A stretch of 64,000 nt of DNA, from contig NW_001799631.1 in the NCBI RefSeq assembly GCF_000165425.1, positions 7,805 to 71,804 of the forward strand, written 5' to 3'. Shown in pieces: positions 35,718-47,836 of this stretch (the stretch's first letter is position 1; each line of letters opens with the position of its first letter). The notes beneath the pieces are model-generated. The model was not told the origin of the DNA and searched no databases. It saw only the letters and a list, made by a program, of their open reading frames with translations. The DNA is from Paramecium tetraurelia. Lineage: Eukaryota; Ciliophora; Oligohymenophorea; Peniculida; Parameciidae. The position numbers and the translations under genes are program-made.

Positions 35718-37543
35718 ATGAAATTAGCAAGTCCAACTTTTCATTTGAGTCAAGAGAACAATGCCGAATTGGCTGAAATCGGCCAATGTCTGAAATACAC
35801 CCCCTACATGATTGATTCCAATGTATTAGATAGAAATGGAATATTAATAGATGATTCTAACATCTCCCTTGCATTAAACCCTAAGTAGTTCAACTATCAC
35901 TTTGGATCAAGTACTGCCTGCAAGATTGGAGAAGTAAACCCTACCATTCTTACACTAGCTACATGATGACAACCATCGAACAAGATTAAAATCTCCCGGA
36001 TTACATTTCAAATTTGTCACTCTATGAGATCCTCAATCAAATTCGCTATGATCAAATACTTCAATTTGCCAAGCCTCTGGGTATTGATATGCAAATAGTT
36101 TAAGCTTAGTGATCGAACAACAGGAGTAGAAATAATTCCAAATAATCAACACGCAATCTAATAAGCAAATTGGGTTCCAACAAGTAACAATCTTCTTCAT
36201 TAGTATAGAAAAAGACAGATGGACTACTTTCCAATTAGATTTTCAATAGCAAAATCAACAACACCAGATCAATTAGTCCATAACCAATGAGTACAATCAT
36301 CAACAAGACTCAATCCAAAACACTATCACAAAATCCCTTCATCCAAGCAGAATCTCAATTCATGAATGATTAATTTATGAACATCAACCCCAATCTGTCC
36401 AACATGAGCAGCAATAGCATATTGAATGATACACCTTAAAGCAATTAACATCATCAATTGAATAAATGGACTGACAAATCTAAAGAAAAGATTCTATTCT
36501 AAGATAATTACATGATAGAAGAAGAAACCACAAAACAAGTTAAACAAAATACAATAATAATTAAGAAAAGTGAGGATCCTTAATTTTTTTAGCAATTGAA
36601 AAACGCTAGAGTTGCATCTCCAGCCATAAGATAAGTTAAAGGATCAGGTTTATCACCAGAACCTTATAATTAGAGTAAGTCCAAATCTCCAGAAGTAATA
36701 TAGGTGAATATGACCAACCACTATAAAAAAACGGAAGGAGGTCAAAATATGAAGTAGTAACCTTAATAATAACAATAACAATAATAATAACAATAACAAC
36801 AAGCAATAAAAAAACTGCCTGAGTAATTTAAGAAGTTACTGACTGAAAGTACTAAAAGATAAAATGTAACTAAAGCATTTGACTAAAATAATACCAAATT
36901 TGCTCTTATTTCATCTGGTACAACTACGCAATAGAAATATCCGAAACAAACAAAATAATTCGCATTCCAAGATTCTCTCAATGATAATCAAATGAAGGTT
37001 GTTCAAAGTGAAAAGTAATTCACTCCACGAGTAAATGAATAAGAACAAATCAATTAGGACTTTTAGATGATGCTTAGTGAGTAATAGTAATCACTCCCAA
37101 GAAGCAAGAGTTAAAATAAAAAATAGGATGAGAAATAGAATGACAATATTCACTAATAGCATCAAAATTTTAAAGATCAATTCTCCTTTAAAGCCTAATA
37201 GTATAGGTAGGAATAGCCTCAACAAATCATCTAATAACAAGTTGTGGAATCAAGATCGATTAGAGGAATTTCACCCCAAAATAGGTCCATTCAATAGCAA
37301 TTTAAGCAACAATCTACACTCATCCAATAACCTCCAGTACCACCTAATCAACAGAAGGAACCAATACAGATAAAATTGGACATCAAGTAATTCATGAGCT
37401 CGAACAGACCGAAGGATCAATAGCGATCCATAAGTCCAATTTATAGTTAGAGATAACAAATAGGTATTGATTTAAATGTAAATTTAGGAGTGACTAATGA
37501 AAACGGGAGATCGTATTTTGTCAATTTGAATTTTTAGAAGTGA
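35718..37543 (+). CDS. Gln-rich disordered protein, frame broken near its start
   Basis: The frame from 36113 to 37543 codes about 475 Gln/Asn/Ser-rich residues (SSSLVQKKTDGLLSN and others) with a poly-Gln run. Upstream, LPDYISNLSLYEILNQIRYD, then a single TGA at about 36110, lies in the same frame. The first exon-like part (MKLASPTFHLSQ to GSSTACKIGE) is in another frame, and no GT-AG intron of normal size joins them. So either one base is missing near 35.94 kb and TGA replaces a sense codon, or the gene is starting to decay. Function unknown. Confidence 0.55.
36763..36812 (+). repeat. Poly-glutamine codon run
   Basis: Fourteen or more Gln codons mixing TAA and CAA in the Gln-rich gene. The mix of TAA and CAA in one tract is direct evidence for the TAA=Gln code. 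Confidence 0.85.
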
Positions 37544-37884
37544 ATGATTAATTAATTATAAATGAATTCAAATAATGTCACTTACTTCTTTTTGAAAGAT
37601 AGGAAATAGTAGTTTTTTGGTGGGGACATCAATTATTGAAATTTCGTGCATATAAAATTGCACAATTAATTATTTATATAAAAAGATGTTTTCTAAATAA
37701 ATTCAATATACCCAGTCTTAAAAGACTAGTGATTCCGGCTTATCTACTCAGTAGTTTAACCAGAGGGCTTTTCGATATGAAAATTAATCATCAGTTAAAG
37801 CGCCGTGGTAGAAACTTAAGTCAAATGAAACTGACAATGATCAAATATCAAGACGTGATAGAGCTGTTAAATCAGTAGTAATGA
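37544..37884 (+). other. Short open frame ending directly before the next gene's ATG
   Basis: A plus-strand frame reads HQLLKFRAYKIAQLIIYIKR, then FNIPSLKRLVIPAYLLSSLT, ending with a TGA that is immediately followed, in the same frame, by the ATG of the next gene. No clear start was found. It could be an upstream small gene, the 5' end of the next gene split by one nonsense codon, or chance. I recognise no family. Confidence 0.35.
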
Positions 37885-38961
37885 ATGGTTATTATCTATT
37901 AGACTGTCTTATAAGAAATATTTAATTGCAACAATCAAACGAAACTGATAAAATTGGTTAGTTCATTTCTACAGTCAGAACAGCAATTAACTTAAATTAG
38001 TGAACAATTGGACAAGCAGCAAATAGTTTCACTCTTCTTGAAAATTCATCAGATGCAAAGTCCATAACTTGTGTAGTTTTTACATTTACTATATGATTCT
38101 CTTTTTTCCTTAGACTCATCAATTAGTTCTAAGATTTACACCCATCAAGATGTTCTTAAATACATCCTCCTGTCAAACTACGAATCAATCCAAGGACAAG
38201 CAGGTCAGCTGACCAGAATACTTGAAATTTTATCCGAGATGTAGATCCTCAATCCAGATTTCCTTGCATTCGAGGAGGAATTTCAAGTTGATCTGGAAGA
38301 TGTAAAAAAGCAATACATAACTATATAGATTTCTAATTCATTCAACCAAGTGTAACTGCGAATCCTATTTTTGGTAAGTTCGATTGATATACTAAGAGCT
38401 TTGAAAGGTTCAGTAGCCTTGTTTGAACGATTAGAATAGTTTGTGTTTTCATAGATCAAGAACAGTCAGTTGCAAAGCATTGGTGATATGCAGACTCTTG
38501 TGATCGCCTACATTCTCCTAAGTGAACAGTTGGATATAGCAAATAAACTGGGCTATTCAAAGTAAGCCATAGAGACCATAGGAAAGTCTTAAGATTATTC
38601 GATCTACGAATTAAAAAGAAGATTTATTAATAATGCAATGAAGTTATCATAAAAATATCTGGGTCCCGAAGTCTACGATCAAATTTCTAGTATGAACAGA
38701 TCATTTAGTCCTGGATTCAATAGATAATCAATGCCTCATTTCAATCAATAAGAAAACATATCCTATTAGTTTCTACTTAATAATTTGAAAATGAATTATG
38801 TTCTAAACAACGATGAAAACTTTTAGATTGATTCTAAATGCAATAATTTATTGACTAGTCCCCTTATCTATTAATTGTTGGACAAGTAATTTAATTATCA
38901 ATATTTAAAGACTAGTGCCATAACTAGCCAAGAAAGAGAAAGTGAATTCAATGTTTACTGA
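37885..38961 (+). CDS. Helical protein of unknown function
   Basis: A single-exon frame of 358 residues starting MVIIYQTVLQEIF. It is almost entirely predicted alpha-helical with leucine-rich segments (LRILFLVSSIDILRALKGSV, DMQTLVIAYILLSEQLDIAN). No catalytic motif or named domain is recognised; a helical-repeat adaptor is plausible. Its last 11 nt overlap the first codons of the next gene in another frame. Confidence 0.65.
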
Positions 38962-41482
38962 GTAAAGTCAAGTGGAAAAGAAGAGTTAGCCAATTATTGT
39001 AAAGAAACAATTCTCCATTAAATAATTGAAGCAAGAGAATGTTTCCTAATCTCAAACTCAAAATTAAGTGTCCACTCCTTCTTAGAAATAGGTATATATC
39101 TTTAATTAATTCAGATGTCTTAAACCTAAGGATTTCAATCTACTCAAATTAAATAATAACCCAATATCAGTAAACCAGGTTTGGATTCCAATGAATTCGA
39201 AATCCTATAAAATAAATTAGGTCGTCAATAACAAGAATTGGAAGAATTAAAATAATTGTATACTACTAATATGGCTTTAAAAAAAAATGAACTCAATTAA
39301 ACTAATCAATAAAATTAACAAAATGATTCATTAAAGAAAAAAATAGAACTCTTGGAGAACAATTTAGTGTCACTGAAGAATGAGAATACTACTTACAAGA
39401 AGGAAAAAGATCAAAAGTAAAGTGAAGTCAATGAATTAAGATCTTTCATCTAAGATTTGCAAGAGAAACAATTGAAACTAGAAAAATTAGTCCAATAATA
39501 ATAATAACAATATCAATAACAATAACAATAATAATTATTGTAATTACAACTACAATAGCAATAGTAATAGGCTTCCCCATAATAATTACCCAATCCGAAT
39601 CCTGCCTAATAATATTTGAAAACACAATAGAGCAGTTATTCAACAAAAGCCAATACTCAAACGCAAATGAATATTTAAATTCCCAATAACAACGATGATA
39701 AAAACAGACTCTTTGTGAGAGCCTAAAGTTAAATGAGTCATTCTCCTGGAGAGGAATTTAAAAATGAAATGGATGATACTAGTCCTAGAATTATTAAACA
39801 GAATTAAGCCTATTTGCTCTAATTATTAGACATGCTAGATTTGAATACATCTTTCACCAAGACTTATACCAAATTTCATTCAAATAATGAAAACAATTCT
39901 TGGGAAAGTGATGTATCAATAGTCCACAACTTCAAACTTGAAGGTTTAATAACTGATTCAAATGAAGGGAAAGTGCTGATGCTTAAGGCTTATAATCAAT
40001 AAAATGTTTTGTGTTCAGAATCAATATCATTTGATCTCTTGAAAAGTCTTCTTGGCTATGTGGATTTCCAGGACACTCTGCCAACTAATCTCCCAAACAT
40101 TAGTACAACTCATTAGTTCTTCAAATTTCTAATATTGCCTTACACTGCAATTGTTCATGATGAGAATACTTAGCAATATAAGATTTAGTTGTGGCCCAAA
40201 CCTTACGGATTATTGAATGGCTTAAACTTAAAGATAGATTTCTTAGATCTCAGTTGTTTAGTGTATATTCATCATTTGGAAACTGATTAATTTAGAATTA
40301 TAATATTCGATCCTGCAAGTTATGATTGTTTCAAATTGGATTTAGAAATGGATTATTCTTCAATTGATACATTCTTTGTGGATGCCAAATCTATTAAGGA
40401 TGAATTCAATTATTATTGTAAGAGCAATCTATTGAAGTTGACTGAGAAAACTCCTAAATTTGGAGATGATGATGTGGCTGAGGCTTTAGTGGAGAGACAT
40501 TTTTCAAAGGACAAAGTAAAGGCAGTCTAAGCAGAAATAAAATAAAATTAATCTTATGGTCAAGAAAATCTAGTATTAAAACAACCAGTTGAATTTCTGA
40601 AATTCATCAAATCAATTGTTTAAGTCTTTGAACAATAACTTAAATCACAATAAATTACTTTTCCTAATTGTTTACTTGGCATGAAGTATTTCAGATGCAA
40701 GACTTGGAATGCTGGCACTAAAAGTTAAATACAAATTGTCAAAGAACAATTAGATCAATAATAAATTTCCATTTATTTGGCTAATTGTTTTGAATCTTTT
40801 GGTCCAAAAAAATCTAAAATTAAAGCCAAAGGAAGCACTCACATAAATTTCTCAGCGATTCAAAGGGAGTTTGCTGTCTCTTATGATAAACTACAGATCG
40901 AGGAAAGGGCGACCATCTTATAGACTATTTTATATTCATTCAACCTGAATATTTTTGAAAAAGTCTGTGAATAGGATGAATAACAATTTGATAAGAATCC
41001 CATCATATAAAGTATTTATGATTGTGGCTCTTATCGAAGGTATTATTATTTCTTATAATATGATAGAGTTATTGCCTTTGATAATGGCAAAATCGCTTAG
41101 GTGACGATCTAAGTTATTGGATCAAACAGAAGAATGTGTGGTATCAGATTTTCAGTTTTTAATGTTGATGAAACCATCGAGAATGGAGTGTTCCTACCAG
41201 TTTCATAAAGTGAATGGGATACTAGAGCGATGGAAAAATAAAAGATTAAAGCCTCTGTTCAAAATGTTCCATTTGCAGAATATTTGTTAACTTAAATTCT
41301 AAAATGTCCAACAACGTAGACTGTATAATATTTAATTTGAATTCTAGATTTTGTTTAAGAAGATTTTGAATGCTGATTTCAAGTCAAATTAAATTAATAG
41401 TAATGAAATCAAGAAGAGAAAGACCTTTATTGAAAGGGTAGATAATCTATTAACTTGGCAAGAAGTCATTGCACATTTATGA
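38951..41482 (+). CDS. Large coiled-coil, Gln-rich protein, ciliate-type
   Basis: Three exons, 827 residues, introns at 39092-39114 and 41323-41347 (the second prevents an early TGA). After a disordered start (MFTEQSQVEKKSQ) comes a coiled-coil of about 100 residues with ELEELKQLY heptads, then a poly-Gln tract near 39.5 kb. Folded-looking regions follow: SIVHNFKLEGLITDSNEGKV, PKPYGLLNGLNLKIDFLDLS and later KYFRCKTWNAGTKSQ. These resemble beta-sandwich repeats, but I cannot name the family. The start overlaps the previous gene by 11 nt; a later in-frame ATG lies just after the first intron. Confidence 0.7.
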
Positions 41483-41617
41483 GTATTAGATTAATTAATA
41501 TCAATTCTATAATACTAGTTATTTTAACATTTATTCCTTGAAAATATTTGGATTATAAGATTTAATTTCTATCAAATGAGAAATTTAAAAATTTCTTTAA
41601 TACACAAAGTTAATTAT

Positions 41618-43818
41618 TCACGATTAATCAACCTAATTTTATTATTTTTTAACTATTTTAGAAATCATGCTTCCTTTATTAGCAGATTTAAATTATGAAA
41701 CAATTGCAGTTTCATTATTATTGTTCTACGAACTCAAAATTTATGAGTTTTAGATATCTAATTTTAATTTATAATTTTCCCTTTAAAAATAATAAAGATA
41801 ATTACTGTTCAAGTTATTGAATTCTTGATAGTTTTGCTTACAAAGTTTAACTTGAAGTTAATTAATTGGATCTTCTTAAGGATTCCTCTTGTAAATATTT
41901 TTTGTTAATTTCTTGTAATTGTGAATGTAGTTTTTGATTCTCTTCATACACTCCAACCTCTTCGTAATTTAATTGATTCTTTAATTTATTAAATTAATCA
42001 AGTAGATAATCATATTGTTCCTATAATTCAGTTACTTTCATCACTCTATTCTCAAGATCCTTTTGAAATTTTTTGTTTGATTTCATTAAATCGAGTAATT
42101 CATCATTATTCTTCATAAGTTGCAATTGATAATTTTTCACCTGATCTTTTAGATTAGAGATTTCAGATTCCTAATTATTAATTTGTTTTGTAAAAACTAA
42201 GATTTAACTTTCATTGACCTTACTCAACTATTTAATTTCATTCTTATCTTCAAATGTCTTTTTCTTAAGTTCATCTATTTCCTTAAGCAAATCTGCTATA
42301 TTTTAGCTTTGTATTTTTTCAGCATAGTGTTCATGTAATTATAATTGAGCATTTTGTGATTGAGATTTTTGAAATATCGCTAGATGTTTGGATAATTATT
42401 GAATCATTTCATCCTTTGATTACAATTATTATTTAAGGTTTTCAATTTAAGAATTTAGATCATGGATTTCAATTTCTTTATTTTATTGAAACTACTCAAT
42501 TTACTTCTGATAATTTAGATTATATTATTATAATCGATCTGATTCAAGTAAGGAATTTTTGAAATTCGTTTACATTTCTTAATAGTCCAAAGACCTCATA
42601 TCCAATTCAGTTATGTATTATGAGATCTATTCTTTCAATAATTGATTTTCTTTGCGCAATGGTAGCATTTATTTTTCCAATTTAATAATTTTAACTTTGT
42701 TGTCATCCTTCTTTAATTGATCGATAATATAATTTCTTTCTTCTAGGTCCTTCATCAATTTTGTATTTAGGATTTCTAACTCTTTAATGGTGACTTCTTT
42801 ATTTACTTTTGGTTAGGTCTTAATCATTTTAGCTCTCACTCCAAACCTAAGAGTACTGAGAGTTTCAGGTTCATTACTAATACATGGACTGCATGTAATA
42901 ATCAGAGAAGTCATAGAGTTTTTGCTAAGTCCATTCCAAAGCAACTTAGTTAGATTAGATTCTCTGAAAGGTACATGTTACTATTTTTCTGATAACCCAT
43001 TAATTACATTAGACTAGTTGCATATAATTATTAAGATGTACTAGTGTTAGCAGACTCCTATTGATGAATGATCCCTCTTGCAATGCAATTCCAGTGGTTC
43101 CTGCTTTAGATGCATTTTCACTGCCTGCTAGATCAGCCATTATCAATTATCCTGTGTATGATGTCCCTTCAATTTCATTATTCATGGTGACTGTCTAATA
43201 CAATTTTAATTATGCTTTACCATTTAAAATAAAAGATGGGATCTAGATGACATGTCATTAAGGTTAGTATAGCCAACTTATCGGTTGACTAAACTCTTTT
43301 GTAATGCATTATAAATTTCCTCTTTATCACTGACCCATAATTATGTCACAAACTAAATGTAGAATCCTTGATTAGCTATTTCTCTTTATTTTTAAATCCC
43401 TATTTATTGATGTCCAATAAATCTTTAACTTTTTCTTTGTACACCTCCACCAATTGAGATTTTAATACGAAATTCACATTCTGTTGGAGAACTGTCTATT
43501 GCATCAAATAGATCATTGATGGTTCTTTTAATGATTCCTGGTTAGTGTTGATCCCCCAATCATAGTGTAAGTTTTACCAGACGATGTCTAGCCATACATA
43601 AGCAGTGTGGCATTGAATCCTTAAAGAACTTAATCAATAATTGGCTTTCCGATTTCATCATATACCTCCTGTTAGGTTGTATTACTATCAAGAATCTTAT
43701 CAAACGTAAACTTTTACTCACCTATCTGCAAAGTTTGTTCCCTAATAATGTAACTGATTAAAGATGTTTCTTTTTGATTTAATGGTCTAATTCTGCAGAA
43801 CACTTTAATATTGCTCAT
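41618..43818 (-). CDS. Kinesin motor protein (kinesin-1-like), motor frame interrupted
   Basis: Introns at 43195-43220, 43014-43041 and 41781-41805. The motor domain has IKVFCRIRPLN, GQTSSGKTYTM (P-loop), MSSRSHLLF (switch I) and MADLAGSENASK (switch II). HVPFRESNLTKLLWNGL and the neck-linker region follow, then a coiled coil of about 330 residues. Order and neck resemble conventional kinesin. Between about 43395 and 43560 the expected protein (KISI..VEVYKEKVKDLLDIN) is spread over several frames: three single extra Gs and one further shift. The remaining 90 percent is clean, so sequence error or very recent inactivation are both possible. Confidence 0.85.
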
Positions 43819-43825
43819 TATTATT

Positions 43826-44411
43826 ATATATATATTAGAATAATGTTAGATAACATAAATCATTACCATTTAAAATATTCATGTAAAATCTTCTTAGTGG
43901 TTTCATCATTCTCCTAATGATATGGGTACTTGAGTTTAATAAGATTATCTAGCGATTACTATTTATTAAACTGAGTCTTGGATTTTGAGTTTTCACTCTC
44001 TAATGTCTTTTGATTAATCGATATCTTTTGATCCGAAGCAATAAAATTCTAAGAAACCTCTTGTATTTTTGATAATTTTGATTGCATATAGTCTGCAGTA
44101 GTTGCTTATTCAGTTTCAAATTTGGTTTAAGGTTGTTTTTAATGGAGTTTGATTACAATTCTAAGTTTTAATATGCCTGTTGGTCGAAGTAGTTAATGAA
44201 TTGCGAAATATTTTAGTTTTGAGTTCAGGTCGAAGATTCTTAAAATCAAGAGATTTAAAGCTATAAATAATGTAGTGATAAATACTTATTGCTATGTTGA
44301 TAGGGTATTTAATGATCAATACTTTTGGTTTCAATTAAGGCAGACTTATAATACTTGAGTTTTGTATTCTAAGAGTATTCATCAAAATTAGATTAATCAT
44401 TAATTAATTAG
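43826..44411 (-). pseudogene. Decayed coding stretch between kinesin and the next gene
   Basis: Protein-like pieces run through the whole interval: SNFDEYSQNTKLKYYKSALI, then FINYFDQQAYQNLELQ, then a clean end ADYMQSKLSKIQEVSQNF to KILHEYFKWQ and TGA. Two TGA codons and one frame change break it, and no GT-AG intron of normal size removes them. It could be an old 3' extension of the neighbouring gene or a separate lost gene. Confidence 0.45.
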
Positions 44412-45325
44412 TCAGCTTTGAAAGTTCTTAAGGATCTTGATATATGGAGAGTAGTTCCAATTTAATCCTCTTTCACTGTAGGTATATACTCTGTCCTTTT
44501 GTGCTGTTTGATTAAAATGAATGAGTACTTCTTGTTCCTTGTATCGCTTTCTAGAAGGATCCCCTAAGACTTCGAACCCTTCAACAAACACATTGCTTTG
44601 ATTTTTGTAATTTATTGGATGTTGCTCCCAAGATGATGGATCGAATCTTTTCTTATTGTATATATTAAAAGTATTGCTATCCATCCACTTTGATTTCTCA
44701 TCTTATCTCCATGTAGGATTTATCAACATCATCAAGTCTTTTTTCTGTATATGAAACATATTACCACATAATCTACTTTCTAGGTTGCATTATCAATCAC
44801 TCCTTTCACTCTTTCAGTTTCCACCCTTTCTCCCTTACCAAATCTCATGGGATTCCCTTGTTTACTATGATCCTCCACTTTCAGCCATTTATAATGGTTC
44901 TTGTGAGGTTCATCCTTATTAAATTCTCCAGTTGCCAAATGTCCTTATCTAAAGTCTAGCATTGTTTGTCTAGCTCTATCCTTTCCTGATAATTAACTCT
45001 TATACTATGCGCATTTACCTTTTCAATATTATATTGCCATCTAACTCCTTTTCTTTATAACGATCTCTGAACGAATGCTTTGTGATTGGCAATATTGGGT
45101 AGCTGCCCTCTTTTAATGTTTCCCTTAATTTGTTTAGTTTATTTTCTTCAAACATTTCTACCCTATTCGCTTATCTGGCTTTGAATTAAACTGACTTAAT
45201 TTTTCTGATTTCCTCCAATTTCTTTTCTCTCTATTCCCTATGATTATAATTATCTATTACCTATTTAATTATTATTCCTTTTGTCTTTCAATTTGCTTTT
45301 GCTTGAATATGTTATTCAAAGACAT
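44412..45325 (-). CDS. Basic helical protein of unknown function
   Basis: Four exons, about 282 residues; introns of 23, 22 and 20 (or 23) nt, each required to keep one frame. It starts MSLNNIFKQKQIERQ, followed by a charged coiled coil (REKKLEEIRKIKSVQFKARQ). A basic middle part follows (GNPMRFGKGERVETERVKG), then KWMDSNTFNIYNKKRFDPSS near the end. No family is recognised. The style (charged helix plus WMDSNT-like short motifs) is reminiscent of cytoskeletal or axonemal proteins. Alternative splicing near the end could join it to the decayed stretch downstream. Confidence 0.65.
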
Positions 45326-46419
45326 TATTATTTTTATTACTAATATTTAATACTTCTTATAATTTTTTATGATAAATTACTATTTCAACTTTATTTCAAA
45401 CAATATGATTTAATTATTGGGTGTTTGGATGCTCTCCAAATAAAATATATAAATTTATCAATCATATATTGCATCAATTTCTAATGAGAAATTAATTGAG
45501 TTCAGAAATAATTATTTAAAAGCATTCTATCTATAAATTCTTAAGGAATTACAAAAGATGTTCAAATTTTAAAAAGTAATGGAAGCCAGCATAATATTAA
45601 ATAACACTAAGTATATTATGAATGTCCTCAAGAATATTATTAAACTAGATGTAAAAAAAATATATTCCAAAATAAATTTGTAGAAATTACAATTGTTTCA
45701 AAGATATAGAAAGGAGAGAAAATGATGTGCATTAAAAATTTTAATTTGCATGATCACTATAGATTGCAAAATGATCAAATTAATTATTTATTATAAGAAA
45801 CTGAAAGTTTGGTTTTTAAACAATAAAATTTTAATATATTATAATAAATGTTACTTCTCTAATTGGAGCTAGTCTTGTGAGATGCAATTCGAGTGGATTA
45901 TATAATATAAATATAAGTGGAATGAATTTTATGGTGATTTTTATATTTGATTTTAAATTAAAACATTTATAAATAGATACGTTACAATGATCATCAGGAT
46001 TCAGTAAATTCTGTTTCTTTTTCTCCTTAAAATAATTCATTAGCTTTACGTTGTGAAAAATTTTATTTTGAAAAGTTCCAAGAAAATGATATGTGGCCAT
46101 GTAAATTTTAATCAGTATTATGACTACTGAAAATAATGTTGATTTAGTTTTAAATTCTAGAATTTTTGTAAGAATAATTAGATCCCAAAGAAAAATAGCT
46201 TATCGCGAATGACTACATTACGTAATTCTTTGGAATAAGCAATCTATGGAGGATACTGTGGATTAATGACTGACTATAAAGCAAAAATATGATGATTTTG
46301 ATATTATTATTATTATTTATTCTCCAATGAGGACTTCTGCATTCTCCTTTATAGGAGTTCGTAAACATTTTTTGAAGGAAGTGTTCTATAACATATAACT
46401 GTACCAAGACTCTATAGAG
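45326..46419. other. Divergent intergenic region, nothing recognised
   Basis: A 1.1-kb AT-rich spacer between divergently transcribed genes. Frames open in the only-TGA code exist but none has a supported start or motif. Confidence 0.4.
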
Positions 46420-47734
46420 ATGACTGAAATTGTAGGCATCATTTTATATTAAGAAATCTAAATCACCAAAATACATTCTGCCATTGAAGTTATCCACTGT
46501 TATATAGATACTGGGTTAGGTAAGCAAAAATAATAGGAATTTCAGCGGATTCCAGTTCAATTACAAAGACTCAACTAAATTAATGAATTGTAGATCATCT
46601 GATATTGCTACGTAAGGATACATTTTATTCTTAGTTTTATGGACAAAGTGAGCAATTAAATAACATTTCTAAATATCACTTTGTTTTATTAGGCAATAGA
46701 GATTATAGGAAGAGGCAGCTCTTCAAGTGTTTCTGTTTTGATCGATACTTTTTCGTCAGAAAAATTTGCTGTCAAAAGCATCAATAAGGATTACCTTTTA
46801 AAGAACGACAAATTGAAGGTAAGAATCAATTATATTGTAGATATTATTTCAAAATGAGGTGTAGATTTTATAAGAATTGACCAATTACAATCAACAAAAT
46901 TATTTTGTGCATTTATACAGAGTATTTGAAAGCTAATCATCCTACTACTTGATATTGAATCTCATGAAAGGCAAGTCATTAATGGCCTTCTACAATAAAA
47001 TCAAAGTTAGTAATAAAGACAAATTATTTGAAATTAGAAATAATCAGACTTTAAATACTTTCCTCCAGAAGTTATTAGATAAATCATGAAGAGACTCCTT
47101 TCAGGCGTTTCCCTTTTACATTATCATCAAGTATTCACTTCATATAACTCAGATAATGCACAGGGATCTAAAGCCTGAGAATCTCCTGCTTCTGGAACCA
47201 AATAAAGTCGAAACCCTAACAATTGCAGACTTTGGATTAGCAACCTACACTAACGTAGAAAAGTAATCAATTCTTAATTGTTCTATAGGTATTCCTATCC
47301 CATATGTGGAACTCAAGGCTATATGGCACCTGAAATCACTAATTACAAAGATGGATAAAACAAATATAATGAATAAATTGACATCTATAGCATTGGTGTT
47401 ATATTCAATTGGCTGTAATTCTGTAATAATCTTAGACTAATCGGTGACATTGATAATAATAACCCAAAATTAAAGAAGTTGGATTCCATCACATTGAATT
47501 TACTGAATAATCTCTTAAGAAGAAATCCCAACGAAAGATTGTCTGCATAAGCTGCACTTCATCACCCATATTTTCAGAGCGATGAAACTACGAAGAGGAC
47601 ATTTCAATCGGAGTAAGGATTTGTAACTCCATATTTTATCCTAGGAAAATGTTGATTGCGAGACTATTGTACAACATGAAGGCTTGAAAACCTATTAATT
47701 GCCACTCATGAAGAAACCTCAAGGTTAGACATGA
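46420..47734 (+). CDS. Serine/threonine protein kinase, intron-rich
   Basis: Eight exons or more, about 381 residues, introns of 22-32 nt (for example GTATTC...CAG at 47132-47153). It has IIGRGSSSSV (Gly loop), FAVKSINKDYL (Lys), IMHRDLKPENLLLLEPNK, IADFGLATY, CGTQGYMAPEI and an ending RNPNERLSAQAALHHPYF, so it is catalytically complete. The N-terminal 100 residues (CYIDTGNFSGFQFNYKDSTK) resemble a PH-like start often seen before CAMK-type kinases in Paramecium. A 45-nt segment before the Gly loop may be a further intron. Confidence 0.85.
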
Positions 47735-47836
47735 TTATTCTTTCTCAATGTAACTATACCAATCTCTATATATAATTGCTATTAATTATCAATTACTCAT
47801 TTAAAAATTGTCCCCAATTATTAAAATATAATATTA

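Noticed and set aside
37636-37884. Histone-fold protein
   Set aside because: The residues LKRLVIPAY...LKRRGRNLS looked faintly histone-like but do not align to any histone helix pattern, and the start is missing.
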